A DNA stretch of 64,000 nt, taken from assembly GCF_918797525.1 (NCBI RefSeq), contig NZ_OU963893.1, positions 1,116,001-1,180,000 of the forward strand, in the 5' to 3' direction. Positions 20,085 through 29,285 of the stretch are shown piece by piece (the first letter of the stretch is position 1; each line of letters starts with the position of its first letter). Under the pieces are notes generated by a model. That model ran no database searches. It had not been told where the DNA came from and saw only the letters and a list, made by a program, of their open reading frames with translations. A program made the position numbers and the translations under genes. The stretch is from an unidentified bacterial endosymbiont. Lineage in GTDB: Bacteria; Pseudomonadota; Gammaproteobacteria; Enterobacterales; Enterobacteriaceae.

Positions 20085-21182
20085 ATGAAAGGACGTTGGG
20101 TGAAGTATCTAATGACAGGGGCACTGGTAGCCATTCTTGCGGCCTGCTCTTCCAAACCGACCGATCGCGGTCAACAGTATAAAGACGGGAAGTTATCCCA
20201 GCCTTTCTCTCTGGTTAACCAACCTGATGCCGTAGGCGCGCCAATCAATGCCGGAGATTTCTCCGAGCAGGTTTATCAGATCCGTAATGCATCACCACGT
20301 TTATATGGCTCCCAGAATAACGTTTATAGTGCGGTGCAGGACTGGCTGCGCGCGGGCGGCGATACGCGCAACATGCGCCAGTTTGGTATTGATGCATGGC
20401 AGATGGAAGGGGCGGACAACTTTGGCAACGTCCAGTTTACCGGTTACTACACCCCGGTCATTCAGGCGCGCCACACGCGTCAGGGTGAGTTCCAGTATCC
20501 TATCTACCGTATGCCGCCAAAACGTGGCCGCCTGCCGTCTCGCGCCGAGATTTACGCCGGGGCGCTAAGCGAAAACTATATTCTGGCTTACAGCAATTCA
20601 CTGATGGATAACTTCATCATGGACGTTCAGGGCAGCGGCTATATTGATTTTGGCGACGGCTCTCCGCTTAACTTCTTTAGCTATGCCGGTAAAAACGGCC
20701 ATGCATACCGCAGTATAGGTAAAGTGCTTATCGACCGTGGTGAAGTGAAAAAAGACGATATGTCGATGCAGGCGATCCGCGAGTGGGGCGAAAAACACAG
20801 CGAAGCCGAAGTGCGTGAACTGCTGGAACAGAACCCATCGTTCGTCTTCTTTAAACCGCAGAACTTTGCGCCAGTGAAAGGCGCGAGCGCGGTACCGCTC
20901 ATTGGCCGCGCCTCTGTCGCCTCCGATCGCTCGATTATTCCTGCAGGTACGACGCTGCTAGCCGAAGTTCCGCTCCTGGATAACAACGGCAAATTTAGCG
21001 GTCAATATGAGTTACGTCTGATGGTAGCGCTCGATGTGGGCGGCGCAATTAAAGGCCAGCACTTCGATATTTATCAAGGTATTGGCCCGGATGCCGGACA
21101 TCGTGCCGGCTGGTATAACCACTACGGGCGCGTTTGGGTGCTGAAGACCGCAGCCAGTAGTGGCAACGTATTCAACGGCTGA
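20085..21182 (+). CDS. mltA: Membrane-bound lytic murein transglycosylase A
   Basis: MltA is an outer-membrane lipoprotein that cleaves murein glycan strands to 1,6-anhydro-muropeptides during wall turnover. The 365-residue length equals E. coli. The lipobox LAAC places the lipidated cysteine at residue 21, with Ser-Ser at +2/+3, the outer-membrane sorting pattern. The MltA domain holds FTGYYTPVIQARH near residue 123, and the C-terminal 3D region DVGGAIKGQHFDIYQGIG carries the catalytic aspartate. A strong intrinsic terminator follows. Confidence 0.97.
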   Translation: MKGRWVKYLMTGALVAILAACSSKPTDRGQQYKDGKLSQPFSLVNQPDAVGAPINAGDFSEQVYQIRNASPRLYGSQNNVYSAVQDWLRAGGDTRNMRQFGIDAWQMEGADNFGNVQFTGYYTPVIQARHTRQGEFQYPIYRMPPKRGRLPSRAEIYAGALSENYILAYSNSLMDNFIMDVQGSGYIDFGDGSPLNFFSYAGKNGHAYRSIGKVLIDRGEVKKDDMSMQAIREWGEKHSEAEVRELLEQNPSFVFFKPQNFAPVKGASAVPLIGRASVASDRSIIPAGTTLLAEVPLLDNNGKFSGQYELRLMVALDVGGAIKGQHFDIYQGIGPDAGHRAGWYNHYGRVWVLKTAASSGNVFNG

Positions 21183-21217
21183 TTATGGTATTCTGGATCC
21201 AATATGGATGAACGTTC

Positions 21218-21244
21218 AGGGTGAGGAAGAACCTCACCCTTTTT
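21218..21244 (+). terminator. Intrinsic terminator after mltA
   Basis: AGGGTGAGG and CCTCACCCT make a perfect 9-bp stem with a 5-base loop (AAGAA) followed by Ts. It lies between the mltA stop and the tcdA start 14 bases later, so tcdA must have its own promoter or rely on readthrough. Confidence 0.88.
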
Positions 21245-21258
21245 ATATCTGAGGTTTT

Positions 21259-22065
21259 ATGTCTGTGGTAATCAGCGATGCCTGGCGCCAGCGTTTCGGC
21301 GGCACGGCACGTTTATATGGTGAAAAAGCGCTGCAGTTATTCGCGGACGCGCATGTTTGCGTGGTAGGCATTGGCGGCGTGGGCTCCTGGGCGGCGGAAG
21401 CGCTGGCGAGAACCGGTATTGGAGCAATCACGTTGATTGATATGGATGACGTCTGCGTGACGAATACCAACCGTCAGATCCACGCCCTGCGCGATAACGT
21501 TGGGCTGGCGAAATCAGATGTGATGGCTGAGCGAATCCGTCTGATTAACCCGGAGTGTCGGGTAACGGTAATTGATGATTTTGTGACGGTAGATAACGTT
21601 GCGGAGTATATGAGCAAGGGTTATAGCTACGTGATAGACGCTATTGATAGCATTCGTCCTAAGGCGGCGCTGATTGCCTACTGCCGTCGTTATAAGGTTC
21701 CGTTGATCACTACCGGGGGCGCAGGCGGACAAATCGATCCAACGCAGATCCAGGTCGTGGATTTGGCAAAGACCATTCAGGATCCGCTGGCAGCTAAACT
21801 GCGTGAACGCCTGAAGAGTGATTTCAGGGTGGTAAAAAACAGTAAAGGCAAGCTGGGCGTCGACTGTGTATTTTCTACCGAGGCGCTGGTTTACCCGCAG
21901 GCGGACGGTTCAGTGTGTGCAATGAAAAACACCGCCGAAGGACCAAAACGGATGGATTGCGCTTCCGGTTTTGGTGCGGCCACCATGGTAACCGCGTCAT
22001 TCGGCTTTGTGGCGGTCTCTCACGCCCTGAAGAAGATGATGGCGAAAGCGCAACGTCAGGCCTGA
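21259..22065 (+). CDS. tcdA: tRNA threonylcarbamoyladenosine dehydratase TcdA (CsdL)
   Basis: TcdA uses ATP to cyclise the t6A base at tRNA position 37 to ct6A and is an E1-like (ThiF/MoeB superfamily) enzyme. The 268-residue length equals E. coli. The nucleotide-binding glycine motif [15 protein letters not shown] is at about residues 35-49, [13 protein letters not shown] at 61-73, and the conserved CVFSTE cysteine near residue 200. It converges on csdE, csdA; the CsdA-CsdE sulfur relay is reported to work with this protein, which explains the clustering. The last 10 bases overlap the csdE end. Confidence 0.96.
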   Translation: MSVVISDAWRQRFGGTARLYGEKALQLFADAHVCVVGIGGVGSWAAEALARTGIGAITLIDMDDVCVTNTNRQIHALRDNVGLAKSDVMAERIRLINPECRVTVIDDFVTVDNVAEYMSKGYSYVIDAIDSIRPKAALIAYCRRYKVPLITTGGAGGQIDPTQIQVVDLAKTIQDPLAAKLRERLKSDFRVVKNSKGKLGVDCVFSTEALVYPQADGSVCAMKNTAEGPKRMDCASGFGAATMVTASFGFVAVSHALKKMMAKAQRQA

Positions 22066-22502
22066 GCCTGACGCGCCGCATCCAGTACCGCTTCGCTGAG
22101 TGCAGTCAACCCCTGATTACGCGAGGCGCTAAGCTGTGCGCGTAAACCCAGTTCGTCAAACAGCACCAGCGGCGAATGAACCTGCAGTTCAGCCGCGCTT
22201 TTGCCCTCTACTGCGGTTAGCAGCACTGCCAGCAGGCCGCGAACGATGCGGCCTTCGCTGTCACCGAAGAAATGCATTTTGTTATCATAGACGCTACATC
22301 CCAGCCAGACGCGATTCTCGCATCCGGCAATCTCTTTTGCCTGCGCCTTACGCTCATCAGACAGCCCCGGTAACTGCTTGCCGAGAAGGATCAACTGACG
22401 GTATTTATCTTCCCACTGCGTAAGCGGCGCGAAGCGTTGTTTTAAGAGCGCTTCTGTGATGACAGAACCAAACGGGTGTTCGGCTAAAACGGTGTGAGTC
22501 AT
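22056..22502 (-). CDS. csdE: Sulfur acceptor CsdE
   Basis: CsdE is a SufE-family protein that accepts persulfide sulfur from the cysteine desulfurase CsdA. At 148 residues it is about the E. coli length. The acceptor cysteine is Cys61 in [14 protein letters not shown], and the SufE fold continues with the [15 protein letters not shown] segment. The start codon overlaps the csdA stop by one base (TAATG on the minus strand), so expression is coupled to csdA. The stop codon shares a palindrome with the tcdA stop. Confidence 0.96.
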   Translation of the reverse strand: MTHTVLAEHPFGSVITEALLKQRFAPLTQWEDKYRQLILLGKQLPGLSDERKAQAKEIAGCENRVWLGCSVYDNKMHFFGDSEGRIVRGLLAVLLTAVEGKSAAELQVHSPLVLFDELGLRAQLSASRNQGLTALSEAVLDAARQAQA

Positions 22503-23707
22503 TAATCCACCAGGAGTTCAAGGGCGCGGTCAACGGCGGCAATTAGCGCCTCGACATCGCTTTGCGTGTTATATGGGGCAAACGAGGCGCGCAGCGTACC
22601 GTTAACGCCGAGCGCTGCCAACAGGGGGTGAGCGCAGTGCTGTCCGGCGCGCAGGGCAATGCCGTACCCGGCCAGTAGGGTGACCATATCGCTATGGTGA
22701 ATGCCTGCAAAATCAAAGGCTAACAAGCTTGAGTCCTGCACGCGGAATGAGCGAAAGCCCGGGCGCTTTTTCAGTTCTTCCTCGGCAAGCGTTGCCAGGC
22801 CCCGGCTCCAGTTTTCAGCCTGAACGATATCGATCTCCGCCAGCCATTCCAGCCCGGCACTCAAGCCAATTACGCCCGCCACGTTCGGCGTGCCGGCTTC
22901 AAGGCGATAAGGTACATCCTGTGTTTTATAGCCGTCAAAGGTCACTTCTGTAATCATTTTACCGCCGCCAAGCCATGGCGTCATTTGTGCCAGACGCTCA
23001 GGCTTGCCGTACAGCGCACCAATACCGGTTGGCCCGTAAAGCTTATGTCCTGAGAAGGCGTAAAAATCGATATCCAGCGCCTGAACATCCGCCGGGAAAT
23101 GCACCACGCCCTGTGCGCCGTCGACCATTACCACCATATTATTAGCGTGCGCTATTGCAATGGCCCGAGCCAGGTCCGGGCAACCGCCGGTGACATTGGA
23201 CATCTGCCCAATGGCCAGCATGCGACTGCGTGGGCTAATTAGCTCGGGTAAACGCGTTACATCCGGCAGATAATCTGCGCCTAGCGGGAGCTTCACAACG
23301 CGTGAACCCGTTTGCTCTGCAACCATCAGCCATGGCACCAGGTTGGCGTGATGTTCCGCCTCACTGACGATTATCTCATCCCCCGGTTGCAGCAGCGGGC
23401 GCGCGTAGCACTGGGCCACCATATTGATGGCTTCGGTGGTGCCTCGGGTCCAGACGATACTTTTCCCGCTTTCAGCGTTGATCAGACGCGCAACCTGATC
23501 GCGTGCGGCTTCATAGCGTGCAGTCAGGCGCTGTGCTTCGGCAAACTGACTACGATGTACATTTCCGGCACTTAAACTGTAGAACGTCTGCGTCGCCTCC
23601 ATGACCGCCTGCGGCTTGAGGGCGGTAGCAGCGCTATCAAGGTAAACACCGGCATCGGCCAGCGCTGGAAACTGTGCGCGAAATTGCGCAGGAGTGAAAG
23701 CGTTCAT
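22502..23707 (-). CDS. csdA: Cysteine desulfurase CsdA
   Basis: CsdA is a PLP-dependent desulfurase that converts cysteine to alanine and donates sulfur to CsdE. The start at 23707 gives [16 protein letters not shown] and 401 residues, equal to E. coli; an upstream in-frame ATG at 23791 would add a 28-residue unrelated extension and was rejected. The PLP lysine lies in [14 protein letters not shown] (near residue 225). [10 protein letters not shown] carries the cofactor-stacking histidine. The catalytic cysteine is in [13 protein letters not shown] near residue 358. Confidence 0.96.
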   Translation of the reverse strand: MNAFTPAQFRAQFPALADAGVYLDSAATALKPQAVMEATQTFYSLSAGNVHRSQFAEAQRLTARYEAARDQVARLINAESGKSIVWTRGTTEAINMVAQCYARPLLQPGDEIIVSEAEHHANLVPWLMVAEQTGSRVVKLPLGADYLPDVTRLPELISPRSRMLAIGQMSNVTGGCPDLARAIAIAHANNMVVMVDGAQGVVHFPADVQALDIDFYAFSGHKLYGPTGIGALYGKPERLAQMTPWLGGGKMITEVTFDGYKTQDVPYRLEAGTPNVAGVIGLSAGLEWLAEIDIVQAENWSRGLATLAEEELKKRPGFRSFRVQDSSLLAFDFAGIHHSDMVTLLAGYGIALRAGQHCAHPLLAALGVNGTLRASFAPYNTQSDVEALIAAVDRALELLVD

Positions 23708-23899
23708 GGTATTCCTCATTTCGATACAGAGATCGTCGCGCAAAATTCGCAGCAGAGCAAGGACGTTGATATCTATCAGATTCGTCTGCATATCCTGGCG
23801 ACATTGAAAAAGCAGGTTATGCTAAATAGTGTTAGGTGGATGTTTTAGCCTGTTACTCATCGAGGTTTGAATAGCATTAATTGCTAAAGGAGAATAATC

Positions 23900-24127
23900 A
23901 TGAAAAAGACAGCCGCAATCATCTCTGCCTGTGTGTTTACCTTTGCCCTGAGCGCCTGTTCCGGTAATAACTACGTTATGCATACTAACGATGGTCGTTC
24001 CATCGTTTCGCAAGGGAAACCGACCACTGATAATGATACCGGGATGATTTCATATAAAGATGCAAACGGGAACAAACAGCAGATCAATCGCAGCGATGTG
24101 AAAGAGATGAAGGAAATTCAGCGCTAA
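23900..24127 (+). CDS. ygdI: Small lipoprotein YgdI (DUF903)
   Basis: A 75-residue lipoprotein. The signal peptide ends in the lipobox LSAC, placing the lipidated cysteine at residue 20, and Ser at +2 predicts outer-membrane sorting. The mature part NNYVMHTNDGRSIVSQGKP is the SH3-like DUF903/YgdI-YgdR domain found in several enteric small lipoproteins. AAAGGAG lies at good spacing before the ATG. The function is unknown. It converges with gcvB, whose terminator lies 20 bases beyond the stop. Confidence 0.94.
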   Translation: MKKTAAIISACVFTFALSACSGNNYVMHTNDGRSIVSQGKPTTDNDTGMISYKDANGNKQQINRSDVKEMKEIQR

Positions 24128-24146
24128 GAGTCATAAACAGACAAGC

Positions 24147-24176
24147 AAAAAAAAGCACCGCAAAAAGGCGGTGCTA
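24147..24176 (-). terminator. Rho-independent terminator of gcvB
   Basis: On the minus strand AGCACCGC-CTTTTT-GCGGTGCT forms an 8-bp stem and is followed by eight Ts. This tail is also the Hfq-binding end of the small RNA. Confidence 0.93.
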
Positions 24177-24352
24177 CATTAATCACTATGGACAGACAGG
24201 GTAAATGTACAGGAAGTGAAAAATTGGTAGCGTTGCTACCGTGGTCTGAATTGCAGACCAATTGCAAACACAACAACACAACATCACAACCGTAAGCCAA
24301 AAGCCCTTCAGAACACGCATTCCAAAAAACTTTTCGTTCCGGCTCAGGAAGT
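24147..24352 (-). ncRNA. gcvB: Small regulatory RNA GcvB
   Basis: GcvB is an Hfq-dependent small RNA that represses many amino acid and peptide transporter mRNAs. On the minus strand the 206-nt sequence begins ACTTCCTGAGCCGGAACG, as in E. coli. It contains the G/U-rich target-binding region R1 (24258-24291, GGTTGTGATGTTGTGTTG), the ATTGGTCTG..CAGACCA hairpin and the TACATTTACCCTGTCTGTCC single-stranded segment, and ends in the AGCACCGC/GCGGTGCT stem with eight Us. The length is one base off the E. coli RNA. It is divergent from its activator gene gcvA. Confidence 0.96.
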
Positions 24353-24358
24353 GCCGCC

Positions 24359-24387
24359 ACTATAGGTATTTGCTGGTAGTTCCTCAA
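24359..24387 (-). promoter_or_regulatory. gcvB promoter
   Basis: The minus strand shows TTGAGG (24382-24387), a 17-base spacer and TATAGT (24359-24364), six bases before the predicted RNA start at 24352. A GcvA-type CTAAT box lies just upstream at 24420-24424, consistent with known activation of gcvB by GcvA. Confidence 0.82.
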
Positions 24388-24480
24388 CGGACAAATTATA
24401 ATGGCTCAGATAAAAAAAACTAATAGGTTAAACGTTGTTTCCTATATGTTAAATTTCGTTAACATCTAAGCCAGATAACC

Positions 24481-25398
24481 ATGTCGAAGCGATTGCCACC
24501 CCTTAATGCATTACGTGTATTTGATGCAGCAGCACGCCACCTGAGCTTCACCCGCGCAGCCGATGAGCTTTTTGTGACACAAGCCGCAGTAAGTCACCAA
24601 ATCAAGTCTCTGGAGGATTTCCTGGGCCTTAAACTGTTCCGTCGACGTAACCGATCGCTGTTATTGACGGAAGAAGGCCAAAGCTATTTTCAGGATATCA
24701 AAGAAATTTTTTCCCAGCTCACGGAAGCCACGCGTAAGCTGCAGGCGCGCAGCGCGAAAGGTGCATTAACGGTCAGTTTATTGCCCAGTTTTGCCATTCA
24801 TTGGCTGGTGCCAAGGCTCTCAAGCTTTAACTCAGCTTATCCGGGAATCGACGTTCGAATCCAGGCGGTGGATCGTCAGGAGGACAAACTGGCAGATGAT
24901 GTGGACGTGGCTATTTTTTATGGTCGCGGCAACTGGCCGGGCTTGCGTGTTGAGAAATTATACGCAGAATATCTGCTGCCGGTCTGTTCGCCGCTGCTGC
25001 TGACGGGTGAAAAGGCGCTGAAGACGCCCGCCGACCTCGCAAAACATACTCTGTTACATGATGCTTCTCGCCGCGACTGGCAAACTTATACCCGTCAGTT
25101 GGGTCTTACTCATATAAACGTGCAGCAGGGCCCCATTTTTAGCCACAGTGCGATGGTGTTACAGGCTGCGATTCACGGGCAGGGCGTGGCGCTGGCAAAC
25201 AACGTTATGGCACAGTCCGAAATCGAGGCCGGCCGCCTGGTGTGCCCTTTTAATGATGTTCTGGTCAGCAAGAATGCGTTTTATCTGGTTTGTCATGACA
25301 GTCAGGCAGAACTGGGTAAAATAGCCGCCTTCCGGCAGTGGATACTGTCTAAAGCGGCAAATGAGCAAGAAAAATTCCGCTTCAGGTATGAACAATAA
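24481..25398 (+). CDS. gcvA: Glycine cleavage system regulator GcvA (LysR family)
   Basis: GcvA activates gcvTHP and gcvB when glycine is high and, with GcvR, represses gcvTHP when glycine is low. The 305-residue length equals E. coli. The winged helix-turn-helix is residues 5-65 (LNALRVFDAAARHLSFTRAADELFVTQAAVSHQ). The C-terminal LysR substrate domain follows from about residue 92. No strong Shine-Dalgarno is visible before the ATG. The 128-base divergent region shared with gcvB contains the CTAAT motif, and autoregulation is known for this family member. Confidence 0.97.
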   Translation: MSKRLPPLNALRVFDAAARHLSFTRAADELFVTQAAVSHQIKSLEDFLGLKLFRRRNRSLLLTEEGQSYFQDIKEIFSQLTEATRKLQARSAKGALTVSLLPSFAIHWLVPRLSSFNSAYPGIDVRIQAVDRQEDKLADDVDVAIFYGRGNWPGLRVEKLYAEYLLPVCSPLLLTGEKALKTPADLAKHTLLHDASRRDWQTYTRQLGLTHINVQQGPIFSHSAMVLQAAIHGQGVALANNVMAQSEIEAGRLVCPFNDVLVSKNAFYLVCHDSQAELGKIAAFRQWILSKAANEQEKFRFRYEQ

Positions 25399-25437
25399 CT
25401 TATGTGTGCTGAGCACGCATCACTTTAGGACCGAATC

Positions 25438-25833
25438 ATGACCAGCCGATTCATGCTGATTTTTGCCGCAGTGAGTGGCTTTGTATTTGTCGCACTGGGT
25501 GCCTTTGGTGCGCATGTGTTAAGCAAGTCTTTAGGGGTAGTCGAAATGGGCTGGATCCAGACCGGCCTCGAATATCAGGCATTCCATACGCTTGCCATCT
25601 TTGGTCTGGCGGTGGCGATGCAGCGCCGGATCAGCATCTGGTTTTACTGGAGCAGCGTATTTCTGGCGTTGGGGACCGTACTGTTTAGCGGAAGTCTTTA
25701 CTGCCTCGCGCTGTCACATCTGCGCCTGTGGGCGTTTGTTACACCTGTCGGCGGCGTCAGCTTCCTGGCAGGCTGGGTATTAATGTTTATCGGAGCTATC
25801 CGTCTGAAACGCAAGGGCGTTGTTCATGAATAA
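25438..25833 (+). CDS. ygdD: Inner membrane protein YgdD (DUF423)
   Basis: A 131-residue membrane protein with four hydrophobic segments (about residues 5-25, 45-62, 68-90 and 98-120) and the DUF423 signature [15 protein letters not shown] near the N-terminus. The length equals E. coli YgdD. The function is not established. The end overlaps the rlmM start by eight bases, so the two are translated from one message. Confidence 0.93.
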   Translation: MTSRFMLIFAAVSGFVFVALGAFGAHVLSKSLGVVEMGWIQTGLEYQAFHTLAIFGLAVAMQRRISIWFYWSSVFLALGTVLFSGSLYCLALSHLRLWAFVTPVGGVSFLAGWVLMFIGAIRLKRKGVVHE

Positions 25834-26926
25834 GGTTGTTTTATATTGTCGCCCGGGGTTTGAGAAAGAGTGCGCCGCGGAAATTACCGATAAAGCAGCA
25901 AAGCGCGAAGTGTTCGGCTTTGCCCGCGTGAAAGAGAATGCGGGCTATGTCATCTTTGAATGTTATCAGCCTGATGATGCGGATAAGCTGGCGCGCGAGT
26001 TACCGTTCAGCTCTTTGATCTTCGCTCGTCAGATGTTTGTCGCAGGTGAGTTGCTTAAAGATTTACCGCCGGAAGATCGTATCACGCCCGTTGTGGGTAT
26101 GCTTCAGGGTGTAGTTGAGAAGGGCGGCGATCTGCGCGTTGAGGTTGCTGACACCAACGAAAGTAAAGAGCTGATGAAGTTCTGCCGTAAGTTCACCGTA
26201 CCGCTGCGTGCTGCGCTGCGTGACGCGGGCGTGCTGACAAATTACGAGACGCCAAAACGTCCGGTGGTGCATATCTTCTTTATTGCGCCTGGCTGCTGCT
26301 ATACCGGCTATTCGTACACGACCAATAACTCCCCGTTCTTTATGGGTATACCGCGTTTACGCTTTCCGTCAGATGCGCCAAGCCGTTCAACGCTGAAGCT
26401 GGAAGAGGCGTTTCACGTCTTTATTCCCGCCGATGAGTGGGATGAGCGTCTGGCAAACGGCATGCACGCGGTCGATCTCGGCGCGTGTCCGGGAGGCTGG
26501 ACCTATCAACTGGTTAAACGCAACATGTGGGTGGCATCTGTTGATAACGGCCCCATGGCGCAAAGCCTGATGGATACCGGACAGGTTACCTGGCTTCGTG
26601 AAGACGGTTTCCGCTATCGTCCAACCCGCAATAACATCTCCTGGATGGTGTGCGATATGGTGGAGAAACCGGCGAAAGTGGCCGCGCTAATGGCCTCATG
26701 GCTGGTGAATGGCTGGTGTCGTGAGACCATCTTTAACCTCAAGTTGCCGATGAAAAAGCGCTACGAGGAAGTCTCTCAGAACCTGGCCTATATCCAGCAG
26801 CAGATGGATGAACACGGCATTAACGTGGTCATTCAGGCGCGCCAGCTGTATCACGACCGTGAAGAGGTAACGGTGCACATTCGTCGCTGGTGGGCGGCAG
26901 TGGGTGGCCGTCGCGACGAGCGATAG
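25826..26926 (+). CDS. rlmM: 23S rRNA 2'-O-methyltransferase RlmM
   Basis: RlmM methylates the 2'-OH of C2498 in 23S rRNA using S-adenosylmethionine. The ATG at 25826 gives [20 protein letters not shown] and 366 residues, the E. coli length; a TTG two codons earlier is possible but unneeded. An N-terminal THUMP-like domain is followed by the Rossmann methyltransferase: the SAM motif [15 protein letters not shown] is near residue 215, and the KDKE-type catalytic lysines are in the second half. A GC-rich palindromic repeat (26937-26986) follows. Confidence 0.96.
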   Translation: MNKVVLYCRPGFEKECAAEITDKAAKREVFGFARVKENAGYVIFECYQPDDADKLARELPFSSLIFARQMFVAGELLKDLPPEDRITPVVGMLQGVVEKGGDLRVEVADTNESKELMKFCRKFTVPLRAALRDAGVLTNYETPKRPVVHIFFIAPGCCYTGYSYTTNNSPFFMGIPRLRFPSDAPSRSTLKLEEAFHVFIPADEWDERLANGMHAVDLGACPGGWTYQLVKRNMWVASVDNGPMAQSLMDTGQVTWLREDGFRYRPTRNNISWMVCDMVEKPAKVAALMASWLVNGWCRETIFNLKLPMKKRYEEVSQNLAYIQQQMDEHGINVVIQARQLYHDREEVTVHIRRWWAAVGGRRDER

Positions 26927-26936
26927 TGCGCTGAGG

Positions 26937-26986
26937 CCCTCTCACCCGTCCCTTCCCCCCTCCGGGGAGCGGGTTAGGGTGAGGGG
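26937..26986. repeat. GC-rich intergenic palindrome between rlmM and xni
   Basis: CCCTCTCACCC at the left pairs imperfectly with GGGTGAGGG at the right, with an inner CTCCGGGGAG. It fills almost the whole gap between the convergent rlmM and xni stop codons, ending 3 bases from the xni stop. It resembles the copies at 41842-41867 and 60844-60891 and probably acts as a bidirectional terminator. Confidence 0.7.
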
Positions 26987-26989
26987 AAT

Positions 26990-27745
26990 TCAACGCGCTA
27001 ACCTCAACTGCTGCAAATTCCCGTCCAGCTGTAAGTGTGTTTGTAGCGTTGCGACTTCCCGGCAGATAAAGGCCATCTCTCTGTGCGCCTCCAGCTTCTT
27101 ACGCCATTTCTCCGGCACCTCTTCAAGCCGGGCGTAAATCCCTTCCAGATCTTCAAAATCCGTCAGTAGCTGTGCGGCACTTTTGGGTCCAATACCCGCC
27201 ACGCCCGGCACTCGGGAACTGCTGATCCCCGCCAGTCCCCAGTAGTCAGCAAGTTGCCGGGGAGAGACGCCAAATTCACCGGCGATGAATGGCGCATCCA
27301 GCCAGCGTTTTTGAAAATAATCGCGGATGCGGATGGTGGGAGAGAGCAACTGGCAGAAGCCTTTGTCGGTCGACACGATGGTCGCCTGATGCCCGGCGCT
27401 CGCCACCTTAACGGCCAGCGTTGCCGCCAGATCGTCTGCTTCATTACCCAGCGCGCCCCAGCACGGCACGCCTCGCTGTTCAAAGGAGGCGCGTATTATG
27501 GGGATCTCAGCGTGAAGATCGTCCGGCATAGGCGCGCGCCCGGCCTTGTAGTCTGGCAGGCGCTGGTGCCGCCAGCCAGTATTACGCGCTTCGTCATCAA
27601 AGACGGCAACCGCGTGGGTAGGTTCACTGTGACGGATAAGCTGTTCCAGCGCGTGCAGGCAGGTGTCCTTGCAGGGCGTGCCTTGTACCGCATGGATACG
27701 GCGAATCAAATTGAGCGCGTCGACAATAAGCAAATGAACAGCCAC
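26990..27745 (-). CDS. xni: Flap endonuclease Xni (exonuclease IX)
   Basis: A 251-residue member of the 5'-nuclease (FEN) family, the same length as E. coli Xni. Metal-binding acidic motifs are visible: [12 protein letters not shown] at the start, VAVFDDE near residue 49, and [13 protein letters not shown] with STDKGF near residues 105-130. The helix-hairpin-helix [14 protein letters not shown] is near residue 180. The start codon appears to be GTG after GGGAGA. The family acts on flap and branched DNA; E. coli Xni binds DNA but has weak or disputed nuclease activity. Confidence 0.94.
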   Translation of the reverse strand: MAVHLLIVDALNLIRRIHAVQGTPCKDTCLHALEQLIRHSEPTHAVAVFDDEARNTGWRHQRLPDYKAGRAPMPDDLHAEIPIIRASFEQRGVPCWGALGNEADDLAATLAVKVASAGHQATIVSTDKGFCQLLSPTIRIRDYFQKRWLDAPFIAGEFGVSPRQLADYWGLAGISSSRVPGVAGIGPKSAAQLLTDFEDLEGIYARLEEVPEKWRKKLEAHREMAFICREVATLQTHLQLDGNLQQLRLAR

Positions 27746-27826
27746 AGATAATCTCCCTTATATCTAATGGGTCAAGGGTAACACTGTCAGCAGGATGAAA
27801 CGAATAGTGCGGGGTAAAACAGGAAT

Positions 27827-27847
27827 AAGCCTCGCAAAACGAGGCTT
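27827..27847 (-). terminator. Probable terminator after sdaB
   Basis: AAGCCTCG and CGAGGCTT form a perfect 8-bp stem 11 bases beyond the sdaB stop. The downstream T run on the minus strand is weak (ATTCC), so efficiency is uncertain. Confidence 0.6.
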
Positions 27848-27857
27848 CCTGAGAGGC

Positions 27858-29225
27858 TTAATCGCAGGTGACGATCTTCATCGCCAGGCCACCGCGAGAG
27901 GTTTCCCGGTATTTGGCGTTCATATCTTTACCGGTTTCATACATGGTTTCGATAACCTTATCGAGACATACGCGCGGCTCGCTGGTGCGGCGCAGCGCCA
28001 TACGTGCCGCGTTCACCGCCTTCACAGAGGCGATAGCGTTACGTTCAATGCACGGCACCTGTACCTGGCCCGCAACTGGATCGCAGGTCAGCCCCAGGTT
28101 GTGCTCCATGCCAATCTCCGCCGCAATACACACCTGGGCCGGGCTGGCGCCCAATAGCTCAGCCAGACCAGCCGCCGCCATAGAGCAGGCGACGCCGACT
28201 TCACCCTGACAGCCCACTTCCGCACCGGAAATGGAGGCGTTCATCTTATACAGCGAACCCATCGCACTGGTGACCAGCAGGTAGCGCGCCAGGGAGTTGG
28301 CGTTAACTTCACGGATAAACTTGTCGTAATAGGCAAGCACAGCAGGAACGATACCGCATGCCCCGTTCGTTGGCGCCGTCACCACGCGCCCGCCCGCCGC
28401 GTTCTCTTCATTCACGGCCAGCGCGAACATATTAATCCAGTCCACGACCGCCATCGGATCGGTGGTGGTTTTGTCGGCGCTGACCAGCATACGGCGCAGC
28501 GCAGCCGCACGGCGCGGTACACGCAGTTTACCAGGCAGAACGCCTTCGGTGGTGCTCCCACGTTCGATACCGCCGCGCATCACATCCCAGACCTGAGTAA
28601 AGTGCTGTTCCAGCGCTTCTTTGCTGTGCAGTGCCAGCTCGTTTTTCATCATCAAACCAGAGAGGGAGAGGCCTGTCTCATGGCAATGACGCTGCAAATC
28701 CGCAGCGTTTTTATAGGGGTAAGGCACGTCAACAGATGCGTTGTTGTTTTGACCGAAATGATCTTCATCGACGATAAAGCCGCCGCCGATGGAGTAATAC
28801 GTCTGGCTGTAAACTGCTTTTTCGCCAACCAGCGCGGTGATGCGCATGCCGTTTTCGTGCAGCGACAGGTTGTCCGCATGGAAATTCATGCAGCGATCAA
28901 CCGGGAACTCAACTTCGTGCACGCCGTTCGCCAGCAGCAAACGACCGTGAGTATTTACGTCCTGGATGAATACAGGGATGGTGTCAATATCCACGGTATC
29001 CGGCAGGTTCCCCGCCAGGCCCATGATAATGGCGATATCGGTATGGTGGCCTTTACCCGTCAGGGAAAGGGAACCGTATACATCGACCACCACGCGGGTG
29101 ATGTCGTGCAAAATGCCGCGTGCAATCAAGTCATCCGTGAATTGTTTACCAGCTTTCATTGGTCCGACGGTGTGAGAGCTTGAAGGACCAATACCGATTT
29201 TGAAAATATCGAATACGCTAATCAT
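27858..29225 (-). CDS. sdaB: L-serine dehydratase 2 SdaB
   Basis: SdaB deaminates L-serine to pyruvate with an oxygen-sensitive 4Fe-4S cluster. The 455-residue length equals E. coli. The beta-domain [23 protein letters not shown] is at the N-terminus. The alpha domain contributes cluster cysteines in GACGIVPAV and near residues 385-396 ([15 protein letters not shown]). It lies 60 bases after sdaC with a 7-bp GC-rich hairpin between them (29257-29278), which may tune the relative level of the two products. The pair imports and destroys serine. Confidence 0.97.
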   Translation of the reverse strand: MISVFDIFKIGIGPSSSHTVGPMKAGKQFTDDLIARGILHDITRVVVDVYGSLSLTGKGHHTDIAIIMGLAGNLPDTVDIDTIPVFIQDVNTHGRLLLANGVHEVEFPVDRCMNFHADNLSLHENGMRITALVGEKAVYSQTYYSIGGGFIVDEDHFGQNNNASVDVPYPYKNAADLQRHCHETGLSLSGLMMKNELALHSKEALEQHFTQVWDVMRGGIERGSTTEGVLPGKLRVPRRAAALRRMLVSADKTTTDPMAVVDWINMFALAVNEENAAGGRVVTAPTNGACGIVPAVLAYYDKFIREVNANSLARYLLVTSAMGSLYKMNASISGAEVGCQGEVGVACSMAAAGLAELLGASPAQVCIAAEIGMEHNLGLTCDPVAGQVQVPCIERNAIASVKAVNAARMALRRTSEPRVCLDKVIETMYETGKDMNAKYRETSRGGLAMKIVTCD

Positions 29226-29285
29226 GATGCGTCCATTGCTATCAGTCAGGGAGAAATGCGCCGCCCGGGGACGGCGCAGGAGGTA

